Source of the DNA: Paramacrobiotus metropolitanus
Lineage: Eukaryota; Tardigrada; Eutardigrada; Parachela; Macrobiotidae
Direction of reading: 5' to 3'
DNA: 64,000 nt
Assembly: GCF_019649055.1 (NCBI RefSeq)
Contig: NW_026570310.1
Span: forward strand, 1-64,000
Shown here: positions 1 to 10,942 of the stretch, one piece after another
Layout: each line of letters opens with the position of its first letter
How positions within the stretch are numbered: position 1 is the first letter of the stretch
Translations under genes and position numbers: made by a program
Notes under the pieces: generated by a model
What the model was told of the DNA's origin: nothing
Seen by the model: the letters and a program-made list of their open reading frames with translations, nothing else
The model's database searches: none

Positions 1-3000
1 AAATGAATTACGGGAACACGGTGCTGGTGCAGCGCGACTCCGGCCAATGGTGGCTGGGATACGTTCAGGATATTGATGGCGATTTGTTTTACGTTGACTT
101 CGATGCTACCGCAGTCAACGGGGAATGGATTCACACTCAACATCTTTGGCCGCATAATCCGATCTTTCTCCATCCTACGGTACCACTGCCTAGCCATCCC
201 GTGCAGGTGGCGCTGCAGGATGAAGGCGGCGGACCGCTGGTCTTCCGACCCGCCACGATCCTGGAAGATTTGCACTGCCTGTACTGCGCTGTCAGCCTGG
301 AACAGCCTAATACAACGGATTCAACGGCCCGCCGTATCGTGCCAGCGTTCCAACTAACCGCACAGCTGCCAGTCCCAAATGGGGAGCAAAGTTTCTTTAA
401 CAAAGTTAGCGGGTTCGTGTACAGAAAGTATATCGTACCATTCGACAACGCGCGCCTGCTGCCACATGTGCATCTCATGCCCCAGCTTTTGGTTCGTGCT
501 TGCCAACTAGTTTTCGGACCTGGTGACCCGTGCAATGCCCGCTGCGGGCTCGAAAAGACTGGTGGAGCAGGAAGATTTTATTTTTTCTGTGTGAGACACT
601 GGATTCAGTATCAATTTGATGTCGGTTGTCGTGGGTTTGTACGAGCGGAAATCAATACGGTCGCTTTTATTTGCGCAGAAGTGCACGGTGATGCCACAGG
701 GCGCAGCATGATCTGGGATGAAAATTCTCTCCGGGGAGTTTGTCAGAATTATTTTGCCGAGCACCGGTCAAGCGAATCGGAACGAGCCGGCACACATGTG
801 ACCGAAACAGTGGCAACGGTCTCTGAGCAACAGGGTAAGTGCCTGTGCAGCAATAATTAGCATTACTCATTAGCGGAGTAAGAAAAATTAAACGGGGCCC
901 TAAACCAGGTTAGAGCCCTGTACGAGCAGCAAAAGTGCTGCTCAACTCGCTCGTTTCTTTTTAAACTTACTGCTCGCTCAGCTCGCTCGCGCCCAAACCG
1001 CCGCTCGCTCAACTCGCTCGTTTTCAAATTTTCTTTGCTTCCGCTCGCTCAACTCGCTCGTAATTTTGGCAAATCGGCTCGCTCGTGAGATCGGCAAAAA
1101 TTTACGTATCAATTTTTTTTGCACGAATTAATTATACCAAACTTTTCACCAACACAAAAACTCAGTAAGTGTAACTGGATGTTCAGAGACAACCACTTAT
1201 ATCTCCATACTGGTAGTCCATTTCATCACAGTTTTCCATCTTTTCGCTAATACATTTCTCTAATTTTCAACTGGATGTAGTTTTCTTAATTTAGCCTGAA
1301 ATAAATACGTATAATAGAATGCATGCTCGAAAATTAAAATGCGCCTTTCTTAGGAAACATTCAACTGGTTCATAAACCCGTCAAATAATGTTTTTTGTTG
1401 GCTACAGTACAAATATCAAAAGTTAGTCGAGTCCCAACCGGTGTAGAAAAGTTGGTTTAAATCACTTCGCGCGAAGCTGGTAACGGTAGTTTAAGATCGT
1501 TTCAGGTCGGTCAATGTAATTTGTACTAGAAACTTCTCCAGTTCGCACAATGTCAGCCTGTAGGCTCGATCATCGCACCCGACCATGCTGCTCGCTCGCT
1601 CGCAATTTTTTCTATTGCTCAGCTCGTTCGCAAATTCGCAAAACGACGCCTGCTCGCTCGAAGTGCTCGCGAGCGCCGAGCGCTCGTGAGCCGAGCCGAG
1701 CGGCTCGGCTCGTGCAGGGCTCTAAACCAGGTTAGGTAGAAGTTTTCCCTCCGGCTAACTGTGATAGTAAAAGTAATGTTGAAAACCGAGCGCACCAGAT
1801 TGCTTAGCTTCTCTAATGTATGAAGATCCCGAATGCCAAACAAGTGTCGCTATAGCTGCAGCCTATCGTTAACAAAACATTTTGTAAAAGTGGAGAAAAT
1901 GCGCATTGGCGACCTTCCGGCTATCGTTCTTGGTAACATCTTTCTCACAATGGATGTCCTTTCTCAAATTCGGATGAGCCAGTAAGTTAGCTGCGTCGTT
2001 CGCTAAACTCAGATAACCATGTTTGCGGGTTGTAAAAAATTACATTTGACTACCGATGAGCCTAAAGCGTGCGGTTGTTAAAAAAAAACAGATGTTTTAT
2101 GGCTGCTGACGAGCAGGATTGATTTCTCTCAACGGAAAGGAGAACGATGGAAAGACTTGATAGAAAACACAGAGTCAATCATTTACCTAGGTGCATTTCA
2201 CGACCAATCGGCGAACGACGATCATAAAAGCGTACGTACTACATGTACTTCTAGTCCAAGCACGCGGCATATTATTTTTACGTTCTTTATCGTTTGCAGG
2301 GTCTGTGTGTTTTGGCGGCATATTTCGCGCGACTATGTCCGGAATCGCCACATTATCTTTGTCATTCCATCCCGGCGCACATCCCAGCAATGGAATGGCC
2401 GGATATATTCAGCTTTGGGCATGGTCACAAAATACAAACTGGTAACGATACTGGGGCGATTAATTACCAAGGAAACACGAGCGCTGGCGCTGGTCGACGA
2501 AAGTGCGCCCGAAGAGAGACGGTATGACAAAAGTGCGATGAAATTCGCAGGAAAAATAAGTAGGATCTTCATGATACTGAAGAACAAGGGCATCCGCCTA
2601 CCGTTGTTAATTATCAAGCATGGCTACGAGAGCGGGTCGTCGCGGGGCGAGCCCTTCTTAATGCTGGGGCCGACTGAGGATAATACTGGGCAGTTCAAAT
2701 GCCATCTTCTGCCGCATTATTTGAAAAATTGCGAGACACTAGTGCTGATCAACTACACCGCGTCCGATGGAACCGGCAGCAAGTCAATGTTGCTGGTGCT
2801 GTTTTACGAAGCCGGACTGACATGGCCGGAAGGCGAGCATGTCTTTATGTGGGGCGAGGACGAAGGTCAGCTGGATGTGGTGATTCCGTTCGTGCGCTTC
2901 CGCTGCAACGAGACAGCCCGAACAGTGCCAACGCTTCCTTTCAGCGGCAAACGATAGCTGTCCTGCCGTTACGCAGTCAGTGTTGGAAAAGGTCACCACG

Positions 3001-3269
3001 GTGCACACGCGCTGGGTGCAGACGCTGGCCTATCCCGAACAGTGGGCGGGGATTCGCAGTTTTATCCAGATGTGAGTAGGACAGCTATATGACGCAGTGG
3101 TACATACGTTTTGTTTGATTGAAACACGGGATTGTTTTTGAATAGGTTTAACGGTGTTCGTACGGACGGAAGTCCACAGCGCTGGGATCATGTCGACTTG
3201 CGGCAAATGGACTTGACAGCCCTGAACAAGTTGACCTTCGCCGCGCTGAATGCGTACTACAAAGACTAA
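1..3269 (+). pseudogene. Tudor-like/F-box gene, copy 1 (5' end cut by window, frameshifted)
   Basis: Four exons can be joined with matching phases: <1-834, 1891-1981, 2300-3071 and 3146-3269. Each junction has GT..AG (GTAAGT after 834 and 1981, GTGAGT after 3071). Exon 1 begins in frame at the window edge; copy 2 shows that about 16 N-terminal codons lie outside. It carries a Tudor/SH3-like stretch (QWWLGYVQDIDGD, FYVDFDA, LWPH) and a Cys/His-containing middle (GDPCN, RGVCQ). Joining exons 2 and 3 gives an F-box (LPAIVLGNIF, then SQVCVFWRH). F-box proteins usually recruit substrates to SCF ubiquitin ligases; that role is inferred here. In exon 3, near 2916, two bases are missing relative to copy 2. 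The frame then stops at 2955-2957, although the correct frame stays open to the donor. This is either a decaying gene or an assembly indel. Family assignment is by motif. Confidence 0.72.
912..1723. mobile_element. CTCGCTCG-rich TIR element in intron 1 of copy 1
   Basis: The ends are inverted (AGAGCCCTGTACGAGC at the left, GCTCGTGCAGGGCTCT at the right). They are flanked by a direct repeat AAACCAGGTT at 902-911 and 1724-1733. The body holds many GCTCGCTC/AACTCGCTCG repeats near both ends and AT-rich sequence in the middle, with no transposase. Copy 2 lacks it at the equivalent place, around 7520-7550. The 9-10 bp target duplication suggests a Mutator-like non-autonomous element, but the superfamily is not certain. 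Confidence 0.6.
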
Positions 3270-3543
3270 AGCACATGAGCAAGAATGCTAGCGATAACGA
3301 TGGATGTGTTGTTAATTATTATGCCCCAGTAGTGGTTGCCTAATTGATCATATTTTGTTTCAGCTTACAACTTACAATATCATTGAACTCATATATGAAT
3401 TATTTAACAATTGCTACAATTTGTGAATGTTAAGCAGTGCTGCCTGTTGGCTGTTATCGGTGGTGGCTGCCTGCTTCTCTGTACCTATGTACCTACATGT
3501 GTATAACGTCAAGCCCAACTAATTAAACTAATTTACTAATTTA

Positions 3544-5247
3544 GTACCACCTTTCATACCACCTTTGGCTCCTAATACCACCTTTCGCACACCACTTTTG
3601 ACTCCGCATACCACCATTTAATTCCTTAAATTATCACTTCACTTTTGCTCACGTCGAGATCGATCAATAAATTTACCACGTTTACTCACGTACGTAAACC
3701 ATTGGAACCCGACTAGGCGTTTGCTTTACTGCACAGCTACACGACTGCCGTATGCTACCGTGACCTTTCTATGCTGCACCTTGCAACTGCTGTCATGTTT
3801 GTCTATAATCACATTGCTTAGTTACGACTGGATTTTACCGATCATCTGAAAGAAGCTAATGACAACATCACTGCCATCAAAGACAACATCACTGCCATCA
3901 AAGACAACATCACTGCCCTCAAAGACAACATCACTGCCATCTTCACAAAACTGGGGAACGATATCTGCGAATATCTTCAACAATATTTTGAAAACTAGCA
4001 GCAGAAGAAGCTTCCTCGAATACCTCTGACGACGAAACATTACGTTTGGCGAACCACATTTCCGACAGTTTCAACCACTATTCCGCTGTTGAATACGTTA
4101 AGTCTATCGGAACCCAAAGCCACATTAGCACAACTGGCTCTGCCGACACCACCATTATGAAATCTGGAGACTCCTCTGTTTTCCATGCTATCTGTACTAT
4201 CAAAATCGACAATAAACAGGACTACTCCACATGGAAATTTGCGGAATTTTTCCCAATCGGTAAGCGGAAAAGAGCCATTGATCTATTTAATTTTTCAAAA
4301 TTATGTACAATAATTATTAACTTAAAATCTAATGTTAATTTCATACTGTAACAGTAATCCTTTTTAAGGCTGAATTATCCAATTGCTAAATTAACTTATA
4401 CGCTTTGCTTGATTATCATCTGTGGGTTTTTCGTCGCACATTGTTGCACGAAATGTTATCGATGTCCACATCTTATCCAGCTGTTTGGGAGCGCATGATT
4501 AACTACGGAGTTGCATACTTTGGAAACGCTGTCAGTATCACAACAGTGACAACACCATAACAACTCGCCGCCTCCGAGGAATTTCATGTCAACTCTTATG
4601 TGAAATGTTTCAATGGAATCGCTGCTGCTGTTATCGACCTTGCTGTATTTTACTTTGATTTTACGTGAACTTGATGACAACAACTGACGTGATATGTATT
4701 CCGTCAAAGTTCACTGCCTGATGAAGAATTCTGTCAAACTACTTCTTTGTCTTCTGTTGCGCATTTACAAAACTATAACCTAAATTGTGAGCCTATGGTA
4801 CTACCTATCTGTGTGACTAAGTTGTCGCCTAGAACTCAATAAATATAAATTTAAGTTAAGTTAAGTTAACAGAAGTGAAGTTTTTTACATCAAAAAACGA
4901 GATCCAAATCTTTCCGTGTATCGGCTGGAAAGATGGTAAGCTGAAGGCATTCAGTATCGCAACCGACGCTGTGGAAAAACGCAGTACGAACACGCACTTC
5001 CGGTGTGTGTTCATACTGTTTGCATGGAAGTAAGTGCGTCTCCGTAGTTTCCGTACACAGCGTTACGTTACACTGAACTGAGGATTCAATAATTTATAGT
5101 TCCATAATAATACAATTGGAAAAAAATTAAATGGTGGTATGCGGAGTCAAAAGTGGTGTACAAAAGGTGGTGTTAGGAGCCAAAGGTGGTATGAAAGGTG
5201 GTACTAGGAGCCAAAGGTGGTAAAAAGTGGTATGCGGAGCCTTCACC
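3544..5247. mobile_element. T1 element, minisatellite-type terminal inverted repeats
   Basis: The left end (3544-3620) consists of repeated ACCACCTTT units mixed with GGCTCC and GACTCCGCATACC. The right end (5130-5247) is its reverse complement and finishes in GGAGCCTTCACC. A shorter relative lies at 60495-61036. It shares both ends, and its 60620-60790 matches the reverse complement of 4925-5120. The left end here seems to lack the outermost ~40 bases seen in the relative. The element sits in the 3' flank of F-box copy 1, and the sequence resumes homology with copy 2 directly after it. No transposase was recognised; a coiled-coil reading frame lies inside. Confidence 0.6.
3822..3998 (+). CDS. 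Heptad-repeat coiled-coil fragment inside T1
   Basis: An open frame of 58 codons with no ATG holds four near-perfect 7-residue repeats (DNITAIK, DNITAIK, DNITALK, DNITAIF) followed by TKLGNDICEYLQQYF. The 21-bp DNA repeat and the a/d spacing of I residues predict a short coiled coil. It could be an exon of a T1-borne protein or a decayed remnant. A second frame follows at 4046-4351 (101 codons, starts MANHISDSF) that resembles nothing known to me. Confidence 0.3.
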   Translation, partial: LRLDFTDHLKEANDNITAIKDNITAIKDNITALKDNITAIFTKLGNDICEYLQQYFEN

Positions 5248-5465
5248 TTTTGTATTTGGAGTACCAGCACAAGAAAATGCTTACTTTTTTAAAGTTTAAT
5301 AATAATTATCGTGTAGTCGGTTTTCCGTTTTAACGAACTCTGTTGAACATCACTCAAATTTTGAAAGGAGACCTTGTCCTCGGAAAACGAAAGCCAAGAA
5401 ACTAAGAACACGGCTTTTAGTGCATCAAGAAAACAAATTATCAACGTTTATCGGTTAAAGGTTTC

Positions 5466-6258
5466 TTAGGTTTCTTAGGCTGCTTTTCTCAAACAACGTC
5501 TCTGTTAAATTGTTACTTAAGTCAAGGAAATGGCTATTCTTGTCACCACGTTTTGGCTATTCATACTCTGTTTAACATATGTAATTTTCACACAACCTTT
5601 GGCTGTTCTCACCCTCTTATGACACTCCGTTTTGGCTGTTTCCGCTTAGGTTAATTTAAGTTGCTAACGAAATTTGGCATAGACCTACACGAAAAACAAT
5701 TGATGCAACCGTAGAGAAAGGTCAGCTCCCACATGGCTAAGGAATTACGGAGCAAACGAAAACAAACAAACAGTTTCAATTTTATGTAGTCTCGCACTAT
5801 TGTTAGTGTTGTTCTACTGGAGTCGGTTGCGATGTGTAAATCGGGTGCCAGGGCTTGCGGGCTGGCGTGTTCTGTCTCTGGTCAGTGTAATCACCATATC
5901 TATTGCACTGTCTCCATGCCTCAGTACAATGTACAGTTATGTACTGGTGCTACGCAGAAAATTTTTCCTGAATGTGCTGTCTTACTCCATTGGAAAGGAA
6001 TGTTCCGTCTGCCGCCAGAATATTACCGTCTTTGCGCTAAATCGAATTACTAAGCCCTAGCCGAGTCGTTTCAGAACAATAGGTTAATTTCTGCTTACTC
6101 CAATTCAGTTTATTCTAAAGGGTATTCTGCAATCTGCACATTGTTATTCTTATTGCTGTAATCAACAGATTAGAAATACGGCAAGTGCCATTGAAAATTG
6201 TGGTTAAGACCCCGTATCTGCTGCCACATTCACAGCCAACCAACGCTACACCATCGGC
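5466..6258. other. Spacer between the two tandem duplicates
   Basis: Homology between the flanks of copies 1 and 2 ends near 5465. The start of the spacer has two GGTTTCTTA repeats. At 5832-6053 (+) a 73-codon frame is rich in Cys (CKSGARACGLACSVSGQC) and might be a small exon, with no other support. Nothing else recognisable. Confidence 0.3.
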
Positions 6259-9200
6259 ATGGCCTCATTGCGCTACTATCGAGAGTTGCGCACTGGTACG
6301 CGCCAAATGAATTACGGGAACACTGTGCTGGTGCGGCGCGACACCGGCCAATGGTGGCTGGGATACGTTCAGGATATTGACGGCGATTTCTTTTACGTGG
6401 ACTTTGATGCTACCACAATCGACGGAGAATGGATTCACACTGAATATCTCTGGCCGCATAATCCGATCGTCTTCCATCCTTTGATACCACTGCCTAGTCA
6501 TCCGGTGCAGGTGGCGCTGCGGGACGAAGTCGGCGGACCGATGGTTTTCCGGTCCGCCACCGCCCTGGAGGACCTGCACTGCATGTACTGCGCTGTAAGC
6601 CTAGAACAGCCACAACAAACGGATTCGACGGAACGCCGTATTGTGCCCGCGTTCCAGCTGACCACTCAGCTGCCAGTCCCAAATGGGGAGCAAAGTTTTT
6701 TTAACAAAGTTAGCGGGTTGGTGTACAGAAAGTATATCGTACTGAGAGGAGGAGTGGCCTCCCCGCACACCCGCACTGGTGCGGGTGCTAAGTTGTTTTG
6801 CTCCATCTACCAGCTCTTCGATCTGGTAGATTCTTCAGTTGCTAGCCATCGTCGTCTGAGTAACCTGCTGTTCTTTTAGCCCCGCAGCAATTCTGCTGCG
6901 GGAGCTTCTGTAGTGTCATGTGAATGGGATAAAGTGTGCAGTTGATTGTCGGGTGTCTTGCGTTTCCGCATAACTCGTAGTATACAACACTGCTCACTCT
7001 GCAGGATAGATTCCGTTTCTGTCTCTGTCCGTGGATTCTTCCTAGATCCACCATCATAGTACCATTCGAAAATGCGCACCTGCTGCCGCATGTGCATCTC
7101 ATGCCCCAGTATTTGGTTCGTGCTTGCCAGCTAGTTTGCGGGCCTGGTGACCCGTGTAATACCAACTGTCGCATGGAAAAAAATGTTGGACCGGAAATAT
7201 TTTACTTCTTCTGTAGAAGACACTGGAATCAATATGAATTCAATATCAGCTGTCGGGTGTTTGTACGAGCGGAAATCGGTGGAATCACTTTTATTTGCGC
7301 CGAAGTGCACGGTGACGCAAGCGGGCGCAGCATGATCTGGGATGAAAATTCTCTTCGGGGAGTTTGTCAAAGCTATTTCGCCGAGCACCGGTCAAAGGGA
7401 TTGGAACGAGCCGGCACACCTGTGTCCGGTAATTTGACAACGGTCTCTATCAAGAAGGGTAAGTGCCTGTACTGAGAACAGCATTAGCGGAGTAAAAAAA
7501 TTAAAATCGGCCATCTTAAAGCAAATTAAAGCAAAAGTGCTTTTTCCTAGGCTAACCGTGATGGTAAAATTACTGCTGAAAGGCAAGCGCACCAGACTGC
7601 TCAGCTTCGCTGTTAATAGCGCAGAAAGTTGGTCTCTAGGTGCAGCCTGTCGTTAACAGGGTATTTTGCAGAAGTGGAGGAAATGCGCATTGGCCACCTT
7701 CCGGCTATCATCCTTGGTAGCATCTTTCTCACCATGGATGTCATTTCTCAAATTCGGATGAGCCAGTAAGTTAGCTGCCGGCGTCCGCTAAAACTAGATT
7801 ACCATGTTAGCGGGTTATAAAAATTAATGGCATTTTGACCACTGAATGTGGGCTTAAAACGTGCGGTCAACAAATATATAGCCAGATGCCGGACGTAATA
7901 ACTAGCTGCTGACAAGTAGGTTTACTGTAGCGGCTCGAACAAGTTATACCACAGAGTTTGTGTACGGGAAAATTGCACTCGCGCAGCGTGTGCATGCCCA
8001 TGCATCGCGTGCACAAATAATACACACACTCTGGGTACTGTTTTCCCGTACACACTCTGTGGTATAACTTGGTGGAGCCGCTACAGTAACATTTTTCTCA
8101 ACGGACGGGAGAGCGCTGGCAAGACTTTGACTCTGTGTTTTGCGAACCCCGAATAACAATCACATATGTAGATGCGTTCCGTTACCATTGACGATCATAT
8201 AAAAATAAAACCGTGCATGCTACATACTGGATAGTGTATGTTTAGTAGTTCAAGCGCACGACATATTTATGTTCCGTAGAAATCGTTTTCGTTTGCAGGG
8301 TCTGTGTGTTTTGGCGGCATGTTTCGCGGGACTATGTCCGGAACCGCCACATCATCTTTGTTATTCCGCCCCGCTGCCCAACACAGAAGTGCGATAGCTG
8401 GATATATTCCGCTTTGGGCATGGTCACACAGTACAAACTGGCAACAATACTGGGACGTGTAATTTCCAAGGATACACGAGCGCTGGCGTTGGTCGACGAG
8501 AGAGCGCCCGAAGAGAGGCATTACGATAAAAGGGCGCTGAATTTCGCAGGGAAAATTGGCAGGATATTCACGGTACTGGAGAACAAGGGCATTCGTCTGC
8601 CGTTCTTCATCATCAAGAATGGCTATGAATCCGCGTCAACCTTCGGCTATCCATTTCTAATGCTGGGTCCAAATAAGGACAGTGGCCAGTTGGAATGCCG
8701 TCGTCTGTCGAATTATTTGAAGAAGTGTGAGACGCTGGTGCTAATCAACTACACCGCGTCCGATGGAACCGGCAGCAAATCAATGTTACAGGTGTTGTTT
8801 CACGAAGGTGGATCGACATGGCCCGAAGAGGAGAATGCCTTTATGTGGAACGAAGATGAAGGTCAGCTGGATGTGATGATTCCGTTTGTGCGCTTCCGCT
8901 GCAACGAGACAGCCGCCGAGCAGTGCCAACGGTTCATTTCAGCCGCTAACGATAGCTGCCCGGTCGTTTCGCAGTCGGTGCTGGAAAAGCTCACCACGGT
9001 GCACATGCGCTGGGTGCAGACGCTGGCATATCCCGAACAATGGGCAGGGATTCGCAGTTTTATCCAGATGTGAGTAGGATAACGGGACCACGCGGTGTAG
9101 CATACGTTTTAGCTTGATTGAAATGCGGGATTGTTTTTGAATAGGTTTAACGGGGTTCGTGCCGACGGAAGTCCGCAGTGTTGGGATCATGTCGACTTAA

Positions 9201-9268
9201 GGCAGATGGACTTGTTAGCGCTGAACAAGTTGACCTTCGCCGCACTGAATGCTTACTACAAAGACTAA
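6259..9268 (+). CDS. Tudor-like/F-box protein, copy 2 (potentially intact)
   Basis: Exons 6259-6731, 7046-7458, 7672-7765, 8299-9069 and 9145-9268 join in frame to 625 codons including TAA, with GT..AG at all four introns. The order is a Tudor/SH3-like region (residues ~17-65; QWWLGYVQDIDGD, FYVDFDA), a middle with paired Cys (GDPCN, FYFFC, GVCQ), an F-box at ~303-350 (HLPAIILGSIF, then QVCVFWRH, split at codon phase 2), and a ~270-residue C-terminal domain (IPFVRFRCNETA, VQTLAYPEQW). The likely role is an adaptor bringing a substrate to an SCF ubiquitin ligase, inferred from the F-box only. The first intron (6732-7045) is an inserted repeat. Without its removal the frame stops at 6879. The start at 6259 is chosen because the family shares MxxxRYxREL just before the conserved part. 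Confidence 0.72.
6741..7060 (+). repeat. R1 repeat inserted in copy 2 exon 1, acts as putative intron
   Basis: The sequence interrupts codons that are contiguous in copy 1 and copy 3. Near-duplicate flanks ATCGTA (6736-6741) and ATAGTA (7056-7061) look like a target duplication. It starts GAGGAGGAGTGGCCT. It contains three hairpins (CCGCAC..GTGCGG, CTACCAG..CTGGTAG, CCCCGCAGC..GCTGCGGG). A second copy lies at 50681-50945. A donor (GTATAT at 6732) already present in the coding sequence and an acceptor (TTCTTCCTAG ending at 7045) supplied by the insert would remove it without breaking the frame. Confidence 0.65.
7925..8086. mobile_element. 162-bp MITE with TA target site, copy 2 intron before exon 3
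   Basis: Terminal inverted repeats of about 45 bp (CTGTAGCGGCTC.. and ..GAGCCGCTACAG) are flanked by TA at 7923-7924 and 8087-8088. Copy 1 lacks it at 2120. TA duplication suggests a Tc1/mariner-type non-autonomous element. Confidence 0.7.
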
Positions 9269-9504
9269 AGCACAAGCTCAAGCATGCTAGCGATAACGAA
9301 GGATGTTTTGGTAATAATTATTCTAGAGTACTAATTGCCTAATTGATGATATTTTGTTTCAGTTACAAGTTACAGGATCGTATATGATTTATATGGTAAA
9401 CTCCTAATATATGATTTAGTATAATTGTTACAATTAGTTTTATGAATGTTAAGCAACGTTGCCTGTTATCGGGTGGTGGCTGCATGCTACTGTGTACATG
9501 TGTA

Positions 9505-10085
9505 CTTCGAATGCTGCCTTATATGGGCTCCCTTTATATTACTCTCCCTTATCTGGGCTCCCGAGCAATATGAGCAACCCTCTACATGGGCGGCTACGTT
9601 ATTACTCACACTTTTGCAGCTGTTATCAGTGTTATGCCTGACTGAAAATTTTATTTATTCAAAATACTTATTTTGCCAGTACTTTTGTAGCATTTAGTTT
9701 GTTTCGAAGTGCTCAGGTTGCATCAACGACAGATTCAAAATCTTTCTAAAATTCAAAATCTTTCTAAACGTCGCCCGCTTAAATGCACTAAGAACCCCAT
9801 GAAAAAATAATGTGATATGAAATTTCGGCATTTTCAGTTTGTTCATTGGCAAATCCGGTTGAAATTAATGAAAAATACTATTATATAGATAACATATATA
9901 AATATAATTCGGATGTGAAATTTCGGAATTCTTTGGTGTGCTGACTAGTAAATCCGGTTGAAAGAAGCAGAAAAGGGTTCTGCTATAAATCCGACGAATT
10001 TAATTTGACAGGTATTGCTAACTAGCCGGGAGCCCAGATAAGGGAGAGTAATATAAGGGGAGCCCATATAAGGCAGCATTCGAAG
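9505..10085. mobile_element. 581-bp MITE in the 3' flank of copy 2
   Basis: The inverted ends CTTCGAATGCTGCC.. and ..GGCAGCATTCGAAG extend inward about 65 bp (TTATATGGGCTCCC, CTCTCCCTTATCTGGG). They are flanked by TA (9503-9504, 10086-10087). The interior contains two diverged direct repeats with AAATTTCGG and AATCCGGTTGAA. Sequence on both sides matches the flank of copy 1, which lacks this element. Confidence 0.7.
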
Positions 10086-10345
10086 TATATAATGTCACAT
10101 TTAGTTGATCGAAATAATTTTGTTTTTAGAGTACCCGCACAAGTAAGTGCCTACTCTCTTTAAGTTCAATAACAATTACTATGTATTCAGTTTTCCGTAT
10201 TGACGAGTACTCTTTAACATCGATCAACTTTTATAAAGAATGCCTTGTCCTCGGAAACGAAAGCCAGCAAACTAATCATAAGAACACGCTTTGCAGTACT
10301 TAGCGAAACAAGTCATCAACGTTTATAGCTTAAAGAAAATAGACA

Positions 10346-10942
10346 GTTTACTGTGGAGAACTAAGGATACTGGTCGGTATAGTTAAGCTATTATTGAGGG
10401 ATTTTGGCGAAGAAGCGTTTTCCAGTAAAATCCGATGGGGTTATCAGCGCCGTGACGTTTGCTTAGGGTGTGGTTCAGGCCCGGCCCAGACGGGTCAACA
10501 AACGTTCAGCATATGCAGGGCAAACAGACTCAGCGTTGACACGTCGAGTTCTCGCAAGTCTACTCGATCCCACCACGCCGCGGTGTGCTCGGGACGGAAA
10601 CTGCTGAAGCTGCAAAAGAATAAAGAGTGTGACGCGGGAATAAAGAACTTCAAGCTTCTCCGATAACTGCGTGATGCGCCCCGCAGTTACAAGATTGTCC
10701 CTTACTGTACCTGCCGTTTTTTAGCCACCTTCCGCGAGACGGTAACGTTAATTCTCACTCAGTTATCTGGCGTGAACCAAGCCACCAGCCAAGCCAAATG
10801 CATGCTACGTGTTTAAGCAGTGTGGCGCGGCGCGATGTAAATTTGTAAACGTGCTACATCGCTGTATTGATTCGTCAGAAATAACCGGACAAGCTTATAC
10901 GTTTCACATTATCCTGTAGCATTTCATATCGAACTGACTTAC
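10346..10942. other. Junction between copy 2 flank and inverted copy 3
   Basis: Copy 2 homology ends near 10345. A 90-codon frame at 10394-10666 (+) with CLGCGSG has no recognisable relatives. The expected last exon of copy 3 (minus strand, ending AYYKD in copies 1 and 2) was looked for here and not found. Confidence 0.3.

Noticed and set aside
10346-10942. 3' LTR of the Gypsy element lying beyond F-box copy 3 (gene capture inside the element)
   Set aside because: Compared by eye with 20833-21156 and no similarity was seen; copy 3 also keeps its introns.
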